The notes beneath the pieces were generated by a model. The model saw only the letters and a list, made by a program, of their open reading frames with translations, was not told the origin of the DNA and made no database searches. 64,000 nucleotides of DNA, from NCBI RefSeq assembly GCF_963576545.1, contig NC_083645.1, positions 186,001-250,000 of the forward strand. The letters are read 5' to 3'. The translations under genes were made by a program, and so were the position numbers. Of this stretch, positions 21,931 to 34,095 are shown one piece after another (position 1 is the first letter of the stretch; every line of letters starts with the position of its first letter). Origin of the DNA: Limanda limanda (lineage: Eukaryota; Chordata; Actinopteri; Pleuronectiformes; Pleuronectidae).

Positions 21931-23310
21931 TCAATAACTTCCATGTAATACTGTTTTATTCTCACCAAAATCACGTCACATGTCCAGGGAGTCCTGCTGA
22001 CTATGCTACACTACAAACTTTTAAAAAATGTCATTTATCATAATTTTTGGAAATATTTTAATGAAGATTATTCAATAGCTTCACTGTAATACTGTACATT
22101 TTCACCAAAATCACTTCACAGGTTCAGTGAGTCCTGTTGGCTTGGCTACAGTACTAATTTTGGGAAAAAGTGATTTTGCATAATTTTGATAAATATTTTT
22201 TATATAAAATATTCAATAACTTCGGGCTCATACTGTATATTCTCACCAAAATCATGACACCGGTCCAGCGTCTACTGATGGTTATTCTACAGCACTAAGT
22301 TTGGAAAAATGTAATTTATCATAATTTTTAGTAATATTTTTTAGGGAAATTATATTATTATTATATAATTATAACTTTAATACTGTATATTCTCACGAAA
22401 ATCATGTCACATGTCCAGGGAGTCCGGCTAGCTATGCTACAGTGCAAAGTTTGGGGAAAAGTGATTTTGTATAACTTTGGAGAATATTTCTTATGAAAAC
22501 TATTCAATAACTCAACTGTAATACTTTACATTTTCACCAAAATAACGTCACAGGTCCAGAGAGTCCTGCTGGTTATGCTACAGTACTTAGTTTGGAAAAT
22601 TTATTTCGTATTAAAGGTGTCAAAGTTGTTTAAGAAAGTGTATTGGCCCCAACTACACGTCCAACACAAGGAGACCCTTGATGGTTATGTGAAACAACAA
22701 AAAATGTATTTCCCAATTTTGTTGAATTTTAATCAGAATCTCTTTTACATTGAAGCCAATATTTCCCAAAATTAAACAAAACCACTTTTCCCCAAACTTA
22801 TTGCTGTAGCATAGCCAGCAGGAGACCCTGGATCTGTGACGTGATTTTGGTGACAATATACAGTATGAGACCGAAGTTATTGAATAATATTCATATTTAA
22901 TATTTCCCAAAATTATACAAAACACAATTTTTCCAAACTTATTACTGTAGAATAGCAATCAGGAGACGCTGGAGCTGTGTCGTGATTTTGATGAGAATAT
23001 ACAGTATTACAGTGAAGTTATTGAAAAGTTTTCATGAGAAATATTCTCCAAAATTATACAAAATAACTTTTTCCAAACTTAGTGCTGTAGCATAGACATC
23101 AGGAGACGCTGGACCGGTGTCATGATTTTGGTTACAAAATAACAGTTTTAGCCCGAAGTTATTGAATATTTTATATAAAAAATATTACCAAAATTATGCG
23201 AAATCACCTTTTCCCAAAATTAGTACTGTAGCATAGCCAACAGGACTCACTGAACCTGTGAAGTGATTTTGGTGAAAATGTACAGTATTACAGTGAAGCT
23301 ATTGAATAAT
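21931..23310. repeat. Large foldback of 141-bp tandem units
   Basis: The left array has about five head-to-tail units, marked by TCAATAACTT-type starts at about 21931, 22072, 22213, 22367 and 22503. The right array has about four units in inverted orientation, marked by GAAGTTATTGA ends at 22883, 23024, 23165 and 23305. The period is 141 bp in both. Each unit has CTCACCAAAATCAC, GTCCAGGGAGTCCTGCTG, CTATGCTACAGTACTAAGTT and a TTATCATAATTTTTG tail. About 100 bp separate the arrays. It begins roughly 430 bases upstream of the enpp6 start codon. No protein is coded. Confidence 0.9.
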
Positions 23311-24150
23311 CTTCAATAGTTTATGAGGATGAGTGTGTTTGGAGAATAAGCTATGAAATACTAATAATGTGGAAGAACTCCACACAGTACATGCATTGTC
23401 TTGGTAATGCACAGTTTAATCCAAAACCATATTCAAAATCAGTAGTTGAATATCCACAGAAAATAAAGATATAAACTTTGTGTAACACTTCCTCTACAAT
23501 AATGCCATATTTTATGTTTCCTATCATTTTATTAGGTACGGACGAGCCTGAAGGACACAGCTGTGCTGACCGTGTTCTGTCTCTTATGGCAAAGAAGAAA
23601 AAAGAAAACACTGGGTTCTTATCTAAAGTGTATCAAATCAAGAAGCAAAAGATAAACATTGTTCTAATAAGTGTTCATTTGAATATATAATATATAATAA
23701 AAATAGAAATAAACTCTTTTATCCATGACACTTAGCAATGACTGCCAACTCTAAACAGTTGCAGGCCTTCTTTAGTTGGGGAGGAAAACACAAAGTGTTG
23801 TGCAGATGAAGCTGGTGCATGTCGCCTCATGTTGAGAATAATAAATTATGCAAGTTATTTGAGCTATGTGTCTGTCTAATCTTTTTACTTTGTTGCAATC
23901 ATTTTACTTTAATGCTGTATTATAGGCAACATCTTTGTGTCGGGCTGAGCGCTAAAGCATGTGAAATGTATTTGAAATAGGATTTCTGCTCCCTGCTGGC
24001 ACTCAAAATGCAGCCCATGGTATATCTCACTGGTCTATATAGGCCTACTGCTTATAATAATCAGCTACCTCTATTTTTGTGACGGTGACATGACGTCATA
24101 CAAAATTGCCCCACCAGAAATTTCAGGCTAAAATCGCCACTGTATACAAA
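23311..24150. other. Intergenic, no feature recognised
   Basis: AT-rich. A plus-strand frame near 23478-23690 contains GTDEPEGHSCADRVLSLMAK, which does not match anything I know. Confidence 0.4.
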
Positions 24151-24153
24151 TCA

Positions 24154-25179
24154 ATGTTGGGACATGGTTTTTGTGCAAAAAGGCAGGCCTCTCTTTCAGG
24201 CCTGTATTGGAAGTCAAAACCTGAGAGCACATGGCCTTTGTCTTGAGAAAGCCACAAGCCGCATGGGCTGGAGAATACTCAATCTCCCAGAGTGCAATGT
24301 GTTCTCTTTGTACTGAGAAGGTCAAATAACTCCGTCTCCCAGGAGGCAACATGTCCCCTTTGTTTCAGCATCTTCGCACATAGGTGCGAATATCTACCAG
24401 GGTCAACTCCAATTGGTCAGTCTGGTCCCATGACCAAGGGGCAACCGGGTCTATAAAAGATCAAGGCTCCCCCAGAGTCACTCTCTTTCTCCAATCCCTC
24501 AGAGGGCCGAAGGCTGCTCCAGCAGCGCTCTTCTCCACCGACCACCACTGAGGACAGCAGGCCGCTGGCCTTTCCTCCTGCATCGGCGAGTGGAGGAACC
24601 GGATTCCTCCAGCTCAAATCTTCTCTTTACAACAACTGGAGGTCAAAGGTCGAGCTTCCAGCTCATCTTCTCAAGAAAACCTCCACGCATCTCAAGCTTC
24701 TTCTAAACTCCTTGCAGCGACTCGGTGTCCTGCAGGTAAGAACTACAGATTCAATAAGCAACTGAACTGCACAGCTCAACAGAACCGCGGAAGCAGAGAC
24801 CACACGAATCAGAGACTTCAAAAGCCAGAACTGCTAACCGAACTGCACAGCAACTTTCTCCCTGTCCTTGGACTGGTAACCTAATCTGGGCTTAATAATT
24901 TTACTAGGCTAAGCAAGACTGTTTATTTGATTCTGTGTGGTGTTTATAAGTTTGATATATGTGGTGATATTGTGTTACAAGTTAAATCAAGGTTAATGTG
25001 AGTTGGGCTCTACAAAGACCCTGCCATTTTTCTGATTAGCATTTTCACAGACCCCGCATATCTCTTCACCTACTTAGCTACGTCCCCCGACCAGAAGGAG
25101 GGGGGGGGGGGCCTGCTATCTTAGAGATCTTAAAAGACCACAGGAAGGTGTGACTCTCTTTGTTAGCCACCAGAGAGAC

Positions 25180-25223
<44 letters not shown>

Positions 25224-25505
25224 CTTTGTTAGTTAGCACATATTGTTAGTGACTTGTGTTTCAATACTTTATTATGTTTATAATAAATGTTTTCTTTTAA
25301 CCTTGTCCTGTCATTAATGTTGCATAAGTGAAGTTTGCCAACCTCTACACTGTCAAGAACTCTATAAACCTTAACTGTTCATTATATAGTCTTTAATAGT
25401 AAATATTAAGATTTCTAATTGAACTAGATCTAAATGAGACTGATCTTAATCAATAAATTGGCTATCTTTCCCTTCTATGAAGGGTGGTGCCCCGCGAGAA
25501 CTTAG
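24154..25505 (+). repeat. Putative long LTR of an endogenous retrovirus-like element
   Basis: Starts TGTTGGGACATGG. It has a TATAAAA box at about 24452, a donor-like CTGCAGGTAAG near 24734, AATAAATG at about 25282, and near 25490 TGGTGCCCCGCGA, which resembles a primer-binding site. A G run (25098) and a (CA)n tract (25179-25222) lie inside. No gag/pol follows and no second copy is present, so this is inference from layout. Confidence 0.35.
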
Positions 25506-25716
25506 TCAAACTAAAGTTATGATTTAATATTAATATGTTAAATATTAATGTTTTATTTTCTATTTTTGATAACCACATTTATTGAACGCCTAAAGGCACA
25601 CTAGCTTATGGTATCACTCCTAACCATTATTGCACAACATCAACATAAGGTTGGAGTTCAATAGTATCTTTGTGACTGACGTACAAACAGCGTTCTCGGC
25701 TGGAAGTACTTAGAGC

Positions 25717-26701
25717 AGGGGTTTTCAACCGGGGGACGGCATTGCAGGGGGTCCGCGAAATTCGCTTTGATATTTCAACAAATTTCCAGATTACTTTTGA
25801 ATATCGTGAAAAATATCTAAAATAAGAAAAAATATGTCTAAAATAATATAAAGGTGCTGGTGATCATGAGGTTAAACTTAAGTATAGGCCTCAATTGTTT
25901 GTGATATTGTATGATTATCATTTGTGACATATTCTGCATTACTTTGTCATCTTCCCTCTTCAGTTGTAGCCCCAGTTTATGTTGATTGTTATTGATCACC
26001 GTTACTTTAACATTCTCTCAACATGTCAGCTACATGTCTGTACATTTAAGTCATGAACGTTATATATTGATGTAAATATGGTGCTGAGATGCAGTACAAC
26101 TACAAACTGCATTTTAATTTTGTTTTCAATTCTTAAGCACTGAAAATCAACCGTTTTTGTTGTTTTTTCACAGATTTTTCTAGATTTGTTTGAGGTTTTT
26201 AAATAAAACCAACATAGAAAACCAAATGTTAAAGGAGACACATTATGCCCATTTTACCACAGTTGATATGGTTCATTGGGGTCATTTGGAGCCGGGCGGT
26301 CTCTCCCCGGAGCCGGTGAGATGATGGTGGGGGGCTGTCCGAGGCCATGTAGCGAGACTCCCTACATGGGCATGGTTCGACAATGACGTACTTATCGGTC
26401 GTAATCCCATTGCACGCACTCAAGTGTATCGTTTCTGACATAGAGGAACCATAACAAATCGCAGGAGTTGTTTTTTTCCAGAGTTTTGGGGACTGTAGAC
26501 ATGCCAGATACCCATATTAACGTGTAGAAGCACTACAAAAGTGGAATTTTCATGATGTCTCCTTTAAAACTTCCTTCTATCCCCATGCACGCACGCACGC
26601 ACACACACGTAGGCATGCGCGTGTAGACACATCAGTGGGCCGCGGATTACTTTCTAGTCAGAACGGTGGTCCCTGGGACAAAACCAGTTGAAAACCCCTG
26701 C
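25717..26701. mobile_element. hAT-type non-autonomous element with a nested TTAA element
   Basis: Left end CAGGGGTTTTCAACC, right end GTTGAAAACCCCTG, a typical hAT terminal pair. The flanking octamers are degenerate, so the duplication is unclear. A second copy of the right half is seen in inverted orientation from 51044, with the same TTAA element at the same site. Confidence 0.7.
26233..26563. mobile_element. TTAA-flanked (piggyBac-type) MITE
   Basis: Flanked by TTAA (26229-26232 and 26564-26567). The terminal repeats are AGGAGACACATTATG at the left and CATGATGTCTCCT at the right. Size and target site suggest a piggyBac-like (or Kolobok-like) non-autonomous element. It lies inside the hAT at 25717-26701. 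Confidence 0.7.
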
Positions 26702-26824
26702 TTTATGATAAAGCTTATAGCTAGAGCCGGTCCAGGCATGTTTTAGACCTGCTCTTAGTTATGCTGCTAACGGTAAAAATGTCGGGGGATACATGACACA
26801 CGGAGCTTCTCTTTCCAGTTTCTC

Positions 26825-27556
26825 CCTCCTCTTCTCAATCCTTATCACATCAAAGAAATTAATATCTCATCAATACATGTTACTGACTTGACCTCTTCCC
26901 GGGAGTCCCTTTGCCTTATCGTCCGCAGATCCAGGGCCGCGGCTGCAGCCACATCATGGAGTATGATCTGTGGATTGCATATCAGAGATTGGAATGGTGG
27001 ATCCAATATGGCGGATCCAGTATCATGCTGGCTGATCGTGATAATAATGGCGGAAGCTGTATGGTGTTGGCAAGGTGGTGGACCATCGAGGTGGCAGCTG
27101 ATGTTGGATCCTACTGGCGGCAATGGACATTGACTGTGGACTATAATGGCATCTGAGCTTGATGGTGGATCATGATCTTGCTGGCTGGTGACCATAGACT
27201 ATGATTGCAGCAGGACTACTTGCTACAAAGTATTTCTCCTCGGATAATGGACCATTACTGACATTAAATCCATCAATTCATTGACCTCCAGTTATGCTTC
27301 AAAATGTTGATTCTGATCAAATCTGCAAATAACCTTATGATTCTGACACTTCTGTCTATCCTGGGAGAGGGATCCCTCACATGTGGCTGTCTTTGAGGTT
27401 TTTTACGTATTTTGACCTGTTAAAAGAGTTTTTAGTAGTTTTTCCTTACTCTTGCTGACGGTTCAGGACAGAGGATGTCACACCATGTTAAAGCCCTATG
27501 AGACGAATTGTGATTTGTGAATATGGGCTATACAAATAAAATTTGATTGATTGATT
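26825..27556 (+). repeat. Unclassified dispersed repeat ending in (TTGA)n
   Basis: Begins CTCCTCTTCTCAATCCTTATC, has GATCCAGGGCCGCGGCTGCAG, a central run rich in GATGGTGGATCATGAT-like motifs, then CCCTATGAGACGAATTGTG and a final (TTGA)4. Parts recur at 7778-7990, 16610-16740 and 58065-58125. The simple-repeat tail suggests a non-LTR or SINE nature. No conserved protein seen. Confidence 0.6.
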
Positions 27557-27564
27557 GATATATG

Positions 27565-29204
27565 TTGGAAGGAGGGGGCCACTCCAGGACTGCTTCGACC
27601 TTTTGCCGATCCATCTGTATGGTTCCGGGAGAGATCACGTATCCTAGGAAGGTGACTGTTTCTTGATGAAACTCGTACATCTCAGCCTTCACAAAGAGCC
27701 GGTTCTCCAGCAGGCGTTGAAGAACAGAATGTACATGGAAGACATGCTGGGACAGAAAACTGGAAAAAATTTAAATGTCATCTAAATAGACAAACACAAA
27801 TCTATTTAGCATGTCTCTCAGGACGTCGTTCACTAAACTCTGAAACACCGCTGGGGCGTTCGTAAGACCGAATGGAATGTACTCGTAGTGGCCAGAGGTG
27901 GTATTGAAGGCTGTCTTCCACTCATCTCCCTCACCGATACGGACGAGATGGTAGGCGTTCCGGTGATCACTGATGCGTTCTGAAGTAGCTCAAAAGCCTA
28001 GGACATTAGAGGTAGAGGGTAACGATTCGGAAGTCCCAGGTCAGAGGTCAATGCAACAATCATAGGGGCGATGGGGGGGTAACGAAGAGGCTCTGGATTT
28101 AACAAAAAAAGGTCTTAAGATCCATGTACTCACAGGAACAGCTGACAGGTCTGGAAACTCCTCTGGCGATCCAGAGGCTGGGGGTAACCGGGTCTGGGCT
28201 TGAATGAGACAGTTTGAAAGACAGGATGGGCTCCAGCCCACAGTTCTCATGCCTCTCCAGTCGATATGGGGATTATGCTTGGTGAGCCAGGGGTGGCCAA
28301 GGACCAGAGGGGCATTAGGGGAGTCGATAACATAAAAGCTTATCTCCTCGTGATGGTTATCGGAGAGGAAGAGACCCACCGGATCGCTGACGTGTGTGAT
28401 GTTGGCCAGCCTTTTGCCATTCAGCGTGTTGGCCACCATTGGAGTGTTGAGTCGTATGGTCGCTAATCCCCAATGAGCCACGAAGCAGGGGTCGAGGAAG
28501 TTCTACTCTGCTCCGGAGTCAATCAACGCCACCACCTCCTGTTGTTGGGCCCCCCACTTCAGGATGGCAGAAAGAGAAGTGCGTTGTTCTGAGGAGGGTA
28601 GAAGGTGTGTCACGCTCACCAGTACCCCTCCTACTGGTGAGCCTTGGTTTTTACCGGGCAGGCAGAGATGAATTGCCCTGGCTGGCCACAGTACAGGCAG
28701 GAATGGGAGGTAAATCTTCTCTGCCGCTCAGCCAGGGTCAGACGGGTGCGACCCACATGCATGGGTTCTGGTCCAGGATCCTCAGATGCCGAAAAGAGTG
28801 CTGGTTGGGTCACATGGGTGACCATAGAGAATCTGCGGGCCCCCCCGGAAGCCCTCATGCGTCGACGCCATTTCATCCTTGTGTCGATTCTGATGGCAAG
28901 GTTGACCATGGCATCGCAGTTGTGGGGTAGATCATGGGCGATCAACTCGTCCTTGATCTCCTCCAACAGCCTGTACAAGAACCACCAGCGTATTTCTGAG
29001 GAGGAGGCAGCTTAGGTGCATGGGCTGGTGCTGGAGGCTGGGGCATGGGGGGGAGTAGCCCGAGAGGATCGGCAAAGCCTGCATCTGGGCCGTCAGGTCT
29101 CCGAAGCTCGTGAGGGCGGCTTCCAGCTGAGTCTGGTGTTGTCCTAGGACTCTGTCATGATGTTCGATGGCGGCCCTAACATGGTCGGGGTCTGCTGAGT
29201 CCAT
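27565..29204 (-). pseudogene. Ty3/gypsy gag-pol remnant (minus strand)
   Basis: Gag begins at 29204 (MDSADPDHVRAAIEHHDRVL). A zinc knuckle near 28660 reads CLYCGQPGQFISAC, with Gln in place of the usual His. The protease region is at 28481-28041 (SPNAPLVLGHPWLTKHNPHI; PHRPYDC near the end). RT-like coding with FVFVYLDD lies near 27790. Frames are broken by stops and shifts, and RNase H and integrase are absent. It is the same subfamily as the element at 4783. Confidence 0.75.
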
Positions 29205-29225
29205 TCTGGTCGGATTGTACCGTTA

Positions 29226-29728
29226 GGCTTTCTCACAGTAAGGACCCAATCGCAGACTAAGGTGTAGAAAACACTTGTCAATTTATTTATTTTAAAAATA
29301 GAACAAGCCAAGGATCAAAAAAACACAGAAGAGCAAAAAACAGGAAGTCCAATTCAATAACTGAAAAAACAGAATTCCAAAAAGGGAAAAAACACAGAAG
29401 ATAAAAAATTAGAAAGTCCAATACCATACCAGGCAAACAGAGCCAAAAAAAATGCAGAATCCTGGCGTAGCTTCTCACAGACAAACGATAACCATCCGAC
29501 AGGGGACTACAGAAAGACTGGACTTATATAGAAGGGGGAACAAAGATAAGACACAGGTGAACAAATCAGGCAAACAATCAGGGTGATGACAGGGAACAGG
29601 TGAGGGAGAAAAATGCCTGGAAGCAGCAGAGGGCAGAGTCTCCGGACAATGACAGAAAGCACATGGCCTGACAACATAAACACAACAAGCACATGACAAA
29701 ATAAATAAACAGGGAGAAAGACGTGACA
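29226..29728 (-). repeat. LTR of the minus-strand Ty3/gypsy element
   Basis: On the minus strand it begins TGTCACGTCTTTCTCCCTG at 29728, has a TATATAAG box at about 29523, and runs to the gag leader near 29226. The primer-binding-like GTACAATCC lies just before gag, as in the element at 4783. The exact 3' border is uncertain. Confidence 0.6.
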
Positions 29729-29784
29729 TAACAAAACACATGCAGGAGGCACATGGGAAAATGTCTTAAAGCGCAGGGATCTTA

Positions 29785-30850
29785 ACACTATCAGGATGTA
29801 GCAAGGAATAAATCCTTAGTGTTGTGAACTTTGTAATGAATCGGCAGTCCCATGTCCTATTACTGATGTAGAAAATAGTGATAGACAAGGGATTGTTAAG
29901 GCAGTTTGATGCATCAGGAGGCCTTCTAGTATTCCTGAGCAAATTTAACCTCTCCAAAGTAATATACACAATTAATTAAAATATTTATAGCAGTCACCAA
30001 CTATTTTCTATATAATGTGATGTCCTGAGCAGAGAATGAAGTCACACACCCTCTCTCTATGATGTGATCCAACGTTCTCTATTCTGTTTTGGTAGCCGAT
30101 CAGGGCACAATTATGTTAGTTCATGCAAGACCCTTCTTATGAAACCGATGACTCTCCCCACGTTTGTAGACTAAGACGTCTGCAGCGCTGGTCAACTGTG
30201 TGTACAAATGACACCTGAGTGGAATCAGCCCTTTTTCATGGTGTGACGCCTTTCATGGACACTAACACTGTAAAACAATCTACCACCTGCCCATCATGGT
30301 GCTGTTTAACCGGAAACAACTTTTTATAGTCTACAGATACACACAGCACAGATATCCTAATGATGGTGGTCATGGTTGCATTGTGGCCTGCTGTATCAGC
30401 CCACCATTTTCTGATTTGTTCTGCCACAAATTCATAATGAACCAAAAACCTTTTACAATTCTCATAATAACATAGGAGATCTCAAATTTGGCTGCCGCAT
30501 TACCAAGTGCCCGTGCTACCATGAGATACTGCGTTCTTGCACTATGGTCCATAATGTTGTTACAGTTCAAGCAGACAGTCAGTCTTCATAGTTTCAACAG
30601 CAGTTGTGGCATGCAAAGCAGATCTTTTACTCTTTAGTCTGTGTACCCGTCACTCAGAATCTGTTCCGCGGGAGAGTGACTTTTGAGAGCACGTTCATGC
30701 ATCTCCCATTGCCTTCATACGAACTTTTAGGTTTAAGTCTAAATTAGGTATGTCATTAAATAATGAACTTGATGACAAATGTTAAATAACACCATTCATA
30801 TATTGTATCTATAAATTATTGTGTGTGTATTATTTTGTGTAAGGTAGTGT
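29785..30850. other. Low-repeat stretch, unassigned
   Basis: About 1 kb with balanced composition and no repeat signature. It lies 13-14 kb downstream of the stox2 stop, on the same strand side as a possible long 3'UTR or conserved non-coding region. Minus-strand frames such as 30570-30370 are open but unrecognised. I see no proof of function. Confidence 0.35.
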
Positions 30851-31280
30851 AACATATACAGGGGAAACCGCTTATAGTGAACACGTTTGTCCCGGGCCAA
30901 AAGGATCACCATTAGCGGCTAATTACTTTTGGTCTAAAGATAATGTTCCATATCAAATCGCTCACTTGTGTATGCAGACACACACACAGACTCTGCTGCT
31001 TACCTTTTCTTTTTGTCACTCTTGCCCTGACTTGTGAACAGACACAAATCAAGGAGACATTGGGCCTCATTTACTAACAGTGCGTACGCACAGATTATGC
31101 TTAAACCGTGCATACGTTTGACGTGCAAATTTGGGACTCATCAATATGTTCTTTTGATCAAATAGTTCGTACTCTGCGAACAAATTTAGAACTTCCTCAG
31201 ACCATGCATACACATAAATGATGAAGGCCCGACTGTCCTGAAAAAGGTAAACACACACCCTTTTGACTAAATGCATAGTA
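30851..31280. repeat. MITE-like fragments (GGGCCTCATTTACTAACAGT type)
   Basis: The block at 31065-31275, starting TTGGGCCTCATTTACTAACA and continuing GTGCGTACGCAC, resembles the end of a widespread teleost MITE. The sequence before it has no clear identity. Confidence 0.4.
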
Positions 31281-31850
31281 TATTCAAACTACATTTATTT
31301 AAATAAAAATAGTAAATAGATAGCAATAATTTAATTTACTAATACATTGACCAAATGTATTAAAAAACTATGAAATTGACGCCCTTTCATCCTCATCATC
31401 TCTATAAAAACATGCTGACTTCATATTAATGTTTCTGGATAAACGGGGCGTAGCTTCCTCTGCAACAATGAGGTTAAAACACTGCGTTAAGTCGTAATCT
31501 GCGGATATAACTTCTGTCTGCAGGAGTGTGTGTTCGTCCATCTCTGTCCCACTTCACACACAAACTGACAATCCCATGTATTGAGTTATTAATTGATGAT
31601 GTCGGAGCACGACTCCGGATCGTTCAGCTCACTTTAACCCTGATGTCCTCACTGCGCGTCACGTTACATCTAGTGTATCATGTATACACATGTCTTATAA
31701 ACTCTAGAGCGAATAAAAAAATTACAAAGTAAATGTCAGTCCTGTAGGTATACTTATAACTCTTCATTGCTGGTGTTTATTACTGAAGTGTAAAGTGAGC
31801 GCAGGTCAGTGGAGTGAGGAGGAAACGGAATCTGACAGAGATCAAACCTT
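31281..31850. other. Intergenic, no feature recognised
   Basis: AT-rich; short open frames only. Confidence 0.35.
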
Positions 31851-32213
31851 TTAAGGTCCAGTGTGTAAGATCTAGGTGAAAGGGATATATTGACAGAATT
31901 AATCCTAGTCTTATTTTCATGAGTGTGTTTCATCAAAATTATGAAAAATGTTTGTTCTATTTACCCTAGAATGGGCCCTATACATTGAAATACTATATAT
32001 TTACATCAGAGGGGTCCTCTTCATGGAGGCCGCCATGTTTGTTGTAGTAGCCCAGACTGGATAAACTAAAAAACTCTCTGTGGTATTATGTAAACTGAAG
32101 GTTCCCACAGGTTTTTCATGTTTGGAAGGGGAGGATGAGGTGAGGGTTATTCGGCTGCAACATGCAACTTCACCACTTATAATGTCACTAAGTTCTACAC
32201 TCTGCAACTTTAA
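31851..32213. mobile_element. MITE with GGTCCAGTGTGTA-type ends
   Basis: Left end TTAAGGTCCAGTGTGTAAGA, right end GTTCTACACTCTGCAACTTTAA. The ends are an imperfect inverted repeat and both carry TTAA. About 360 bp, no protein. A TTAA-targeting family (piggyBac or Kolobok type) is likely. Confidence 0.65.
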
Positions 32214-32446
32214 TGAGTGTCTGCCCTGATCCCGAAGCAGCGGAGTCCACGTCCGTGTCGCGATTCATCTAAGAGAAATGTCAACAGCTCTATTGCTCAT
32301 CAATGGGCTGGCCACAGCATTCATCACCTAAGTTATTGAAATGGCTGCCATTAATGGTGATCAACACTGTTCTTAAATGAGTAAAATCTTTCTTCACAGC
32401 TGTGCGCATGATTTATTAATTAATTCGGCCTCTCTCTCTCTCACAA

Positions 32447-32451
<5 letters not shown>

Positions 32452-32487
<36 letters not shown>
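32452..32487. repeat. (CA)n microsatellite
   Basis: Dinucleotide tract of about 36 bases. Confidence 0.9.
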
Positions 32488-32489
<2 letters not shown>

Positions 32490-32542
32490 GTGATAGCACA
32501 CATGTAAACTCACATTGGGTAAAAACAACAAAATTTGTGAAC

Positions 32543-33115
32543 TAAAGGCCGGCGCATGCTTCTACGTTTTCACGGGCCCGGAAGGGCTCCCTTCCGGGCC
32601 CCTTACGTGCTTACGTAGCCCTTCTTACGTGCTTATGTGCGTCGGCCAATTTTTCTAACTAGAAGGCAAAGGCCCGCAAGCGTCACCCGCCCGCAAGGGC
32701 TGTGATTGGTCTGCTAACTACATAATTTCCGGAGTCGCATTTCCGGTTCATGCCCGATAATACCGTCGGAAACCAAGGAAGATTTAGAAGAACGAATATG
32801 GACCAAATAGAAGACCACTTGGCAGAAGAGATCCGAAACTATGTCCACTAGTATAACCCGTCACTGACCGGCGGATTTGTCTGCCAGAAAAAGGCTCTGA
32901 GGAGCCGTTGTGGCGATGTAAATAAACCGCTCTTCTTCGTGCCACACACGAAGAAGAGCCGACTTCGACAAAAATCATTACTCCGCCAGTGTACTGGCGG
33001 GGAATTGCATGGCAACACGCGCAACGCTTGGAAAACCATGAATGACAACGAGTCCTGCGTCACAACTGCGTGAAAAGCCGCAGACGCCGTTGCAGAAGCA
33101 TGCGCCGGCCTTTAG
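32543..33115 (+). mobile_element. Harbinger-like MITE with a MADF coding remnant
   Basis: The termini are perfect inverted repeats over 22 bases: CTAAAGGCCGGCGCATGCTT at the left, AAGCATGCGCCGGCCTTTAG at the right. Inside, from ATG near 32799, the plus strand reads MDQIEDHLAEEIRNYVH, a MADF-type start, then becomes broken; GGFVCQKKALR and VPHTKKSRLR follow. Palindromic CTTCCGGGCC segments lie near 32575-32605. The MADF remnant suggests derivation from a PIF/Harbinger-type element. Confidence 0.7.
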
Positions 33116-33129
33116 ACAACGTATGGAGA

Positions 33130-34095
33130 GCTTTACGTCAGGCTGCTGGGAAGGGTTTGTTATGATGTTATGTGCGTCACAATAAAGTGAAATGTTCGAA
33201 CTAAAGTCGCAGTCTTCGAGTCATTAGACATAACATTGGCGACGACGATTGAGTTTCCGTTCCCAACCCCTTCTCCGTTGCTGGCTCTGCCTAGTGAGCC
33301 GCCGGTTCCATGGACTCTCTTGCATGAATCGTTTGAAACATTCATAGCAGCCATTTGATTAACGGATGCTTGTGATGACCAGCAGAGAGCCTCCCTCACT
33401 TCAGCTTAACAAAAGTACTCAGTGTGGGAGCGGGTGGCACTGGCCTGTGTCCGGGGGTGTGAGCAGTGGCACATGTATGTACCACAACCACAAGGCCCTC
33501 AAAGCTCTGCTTGCTACAACTGGGTCGGGGCACAAACCACTGAAGATCAACCACTGGTCAGAGAGTCTCCAACAATACAACTTATCCTTATCCTATCAAA
33601 ATGGCACATGAAAGTCACCTAGGCATTGTGAAGGTGAAGCAACGCTGCAGGGGCTTAGTGTGGTGGCCAGGGATCGGCAGAGATTTAGAGACGATGGTAA
33701 AAACTGCACAGCCTGCCACGTCAGTGGGAAGACTGGCCCGTCGCCACAGCCACCTCTGCAGCGGCCACCCAGACCTTGGGAACACATCCAGGTGAACATC
33801 TCCTGTGAGCTCAATGGGGCTCCACAGCAACAGCGCTTCCTCATTGTAGCCTACAACTTTCATTGGTGTCGTACAAGTGGCCAGAGGTGGTCGCCTTGAG
33901 GTCTGCTACAAATCGGGTGGTCACTGACTTCCTCACCTCTCTTTTTGCTCGTTGGGGCATCCCTGACACCATGACTACACTTAATGGCCCGCAATTTGTC
34001 TCACCCGAGGTTTGCAACATTTGTCAAGGACCTGGGCATTAACCACATTCGCACAGCCTCCTACCACTCAGAGGCAAATCCTAAACAATTGGGGC
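33130..34095 (+). pseudogene. Ty3/gypsy remnant: LTR end, RNase H tail and integrase
   Basis: 33150-33232 resembles an LTR end (CAATAAAGTG, ending ACATAACA) followed by a TTGGCGACGACG leader typical of gypsy primer-binding regions. After a deletion, 33540-33600 reads like the end of RNase H. Then integrase: HLGIVKVKQRCRG near 33615, WWPGIGRDLE, CTACH near 33712, and the catalytic core with FLTSLFARWGIPDTM and a TLNGPQFVS segment near 33970, the second Asp position being Asn here. Shifts and stops make it inactive. Confidence 0.65.

Noticed and set aside
21931..23310. A CRISPR-like or satellite array
   Set aside because: Units of 141 bp without constant repeat and unique spacer structure, in inverted halves, in an animal genome; better read as a foldback.
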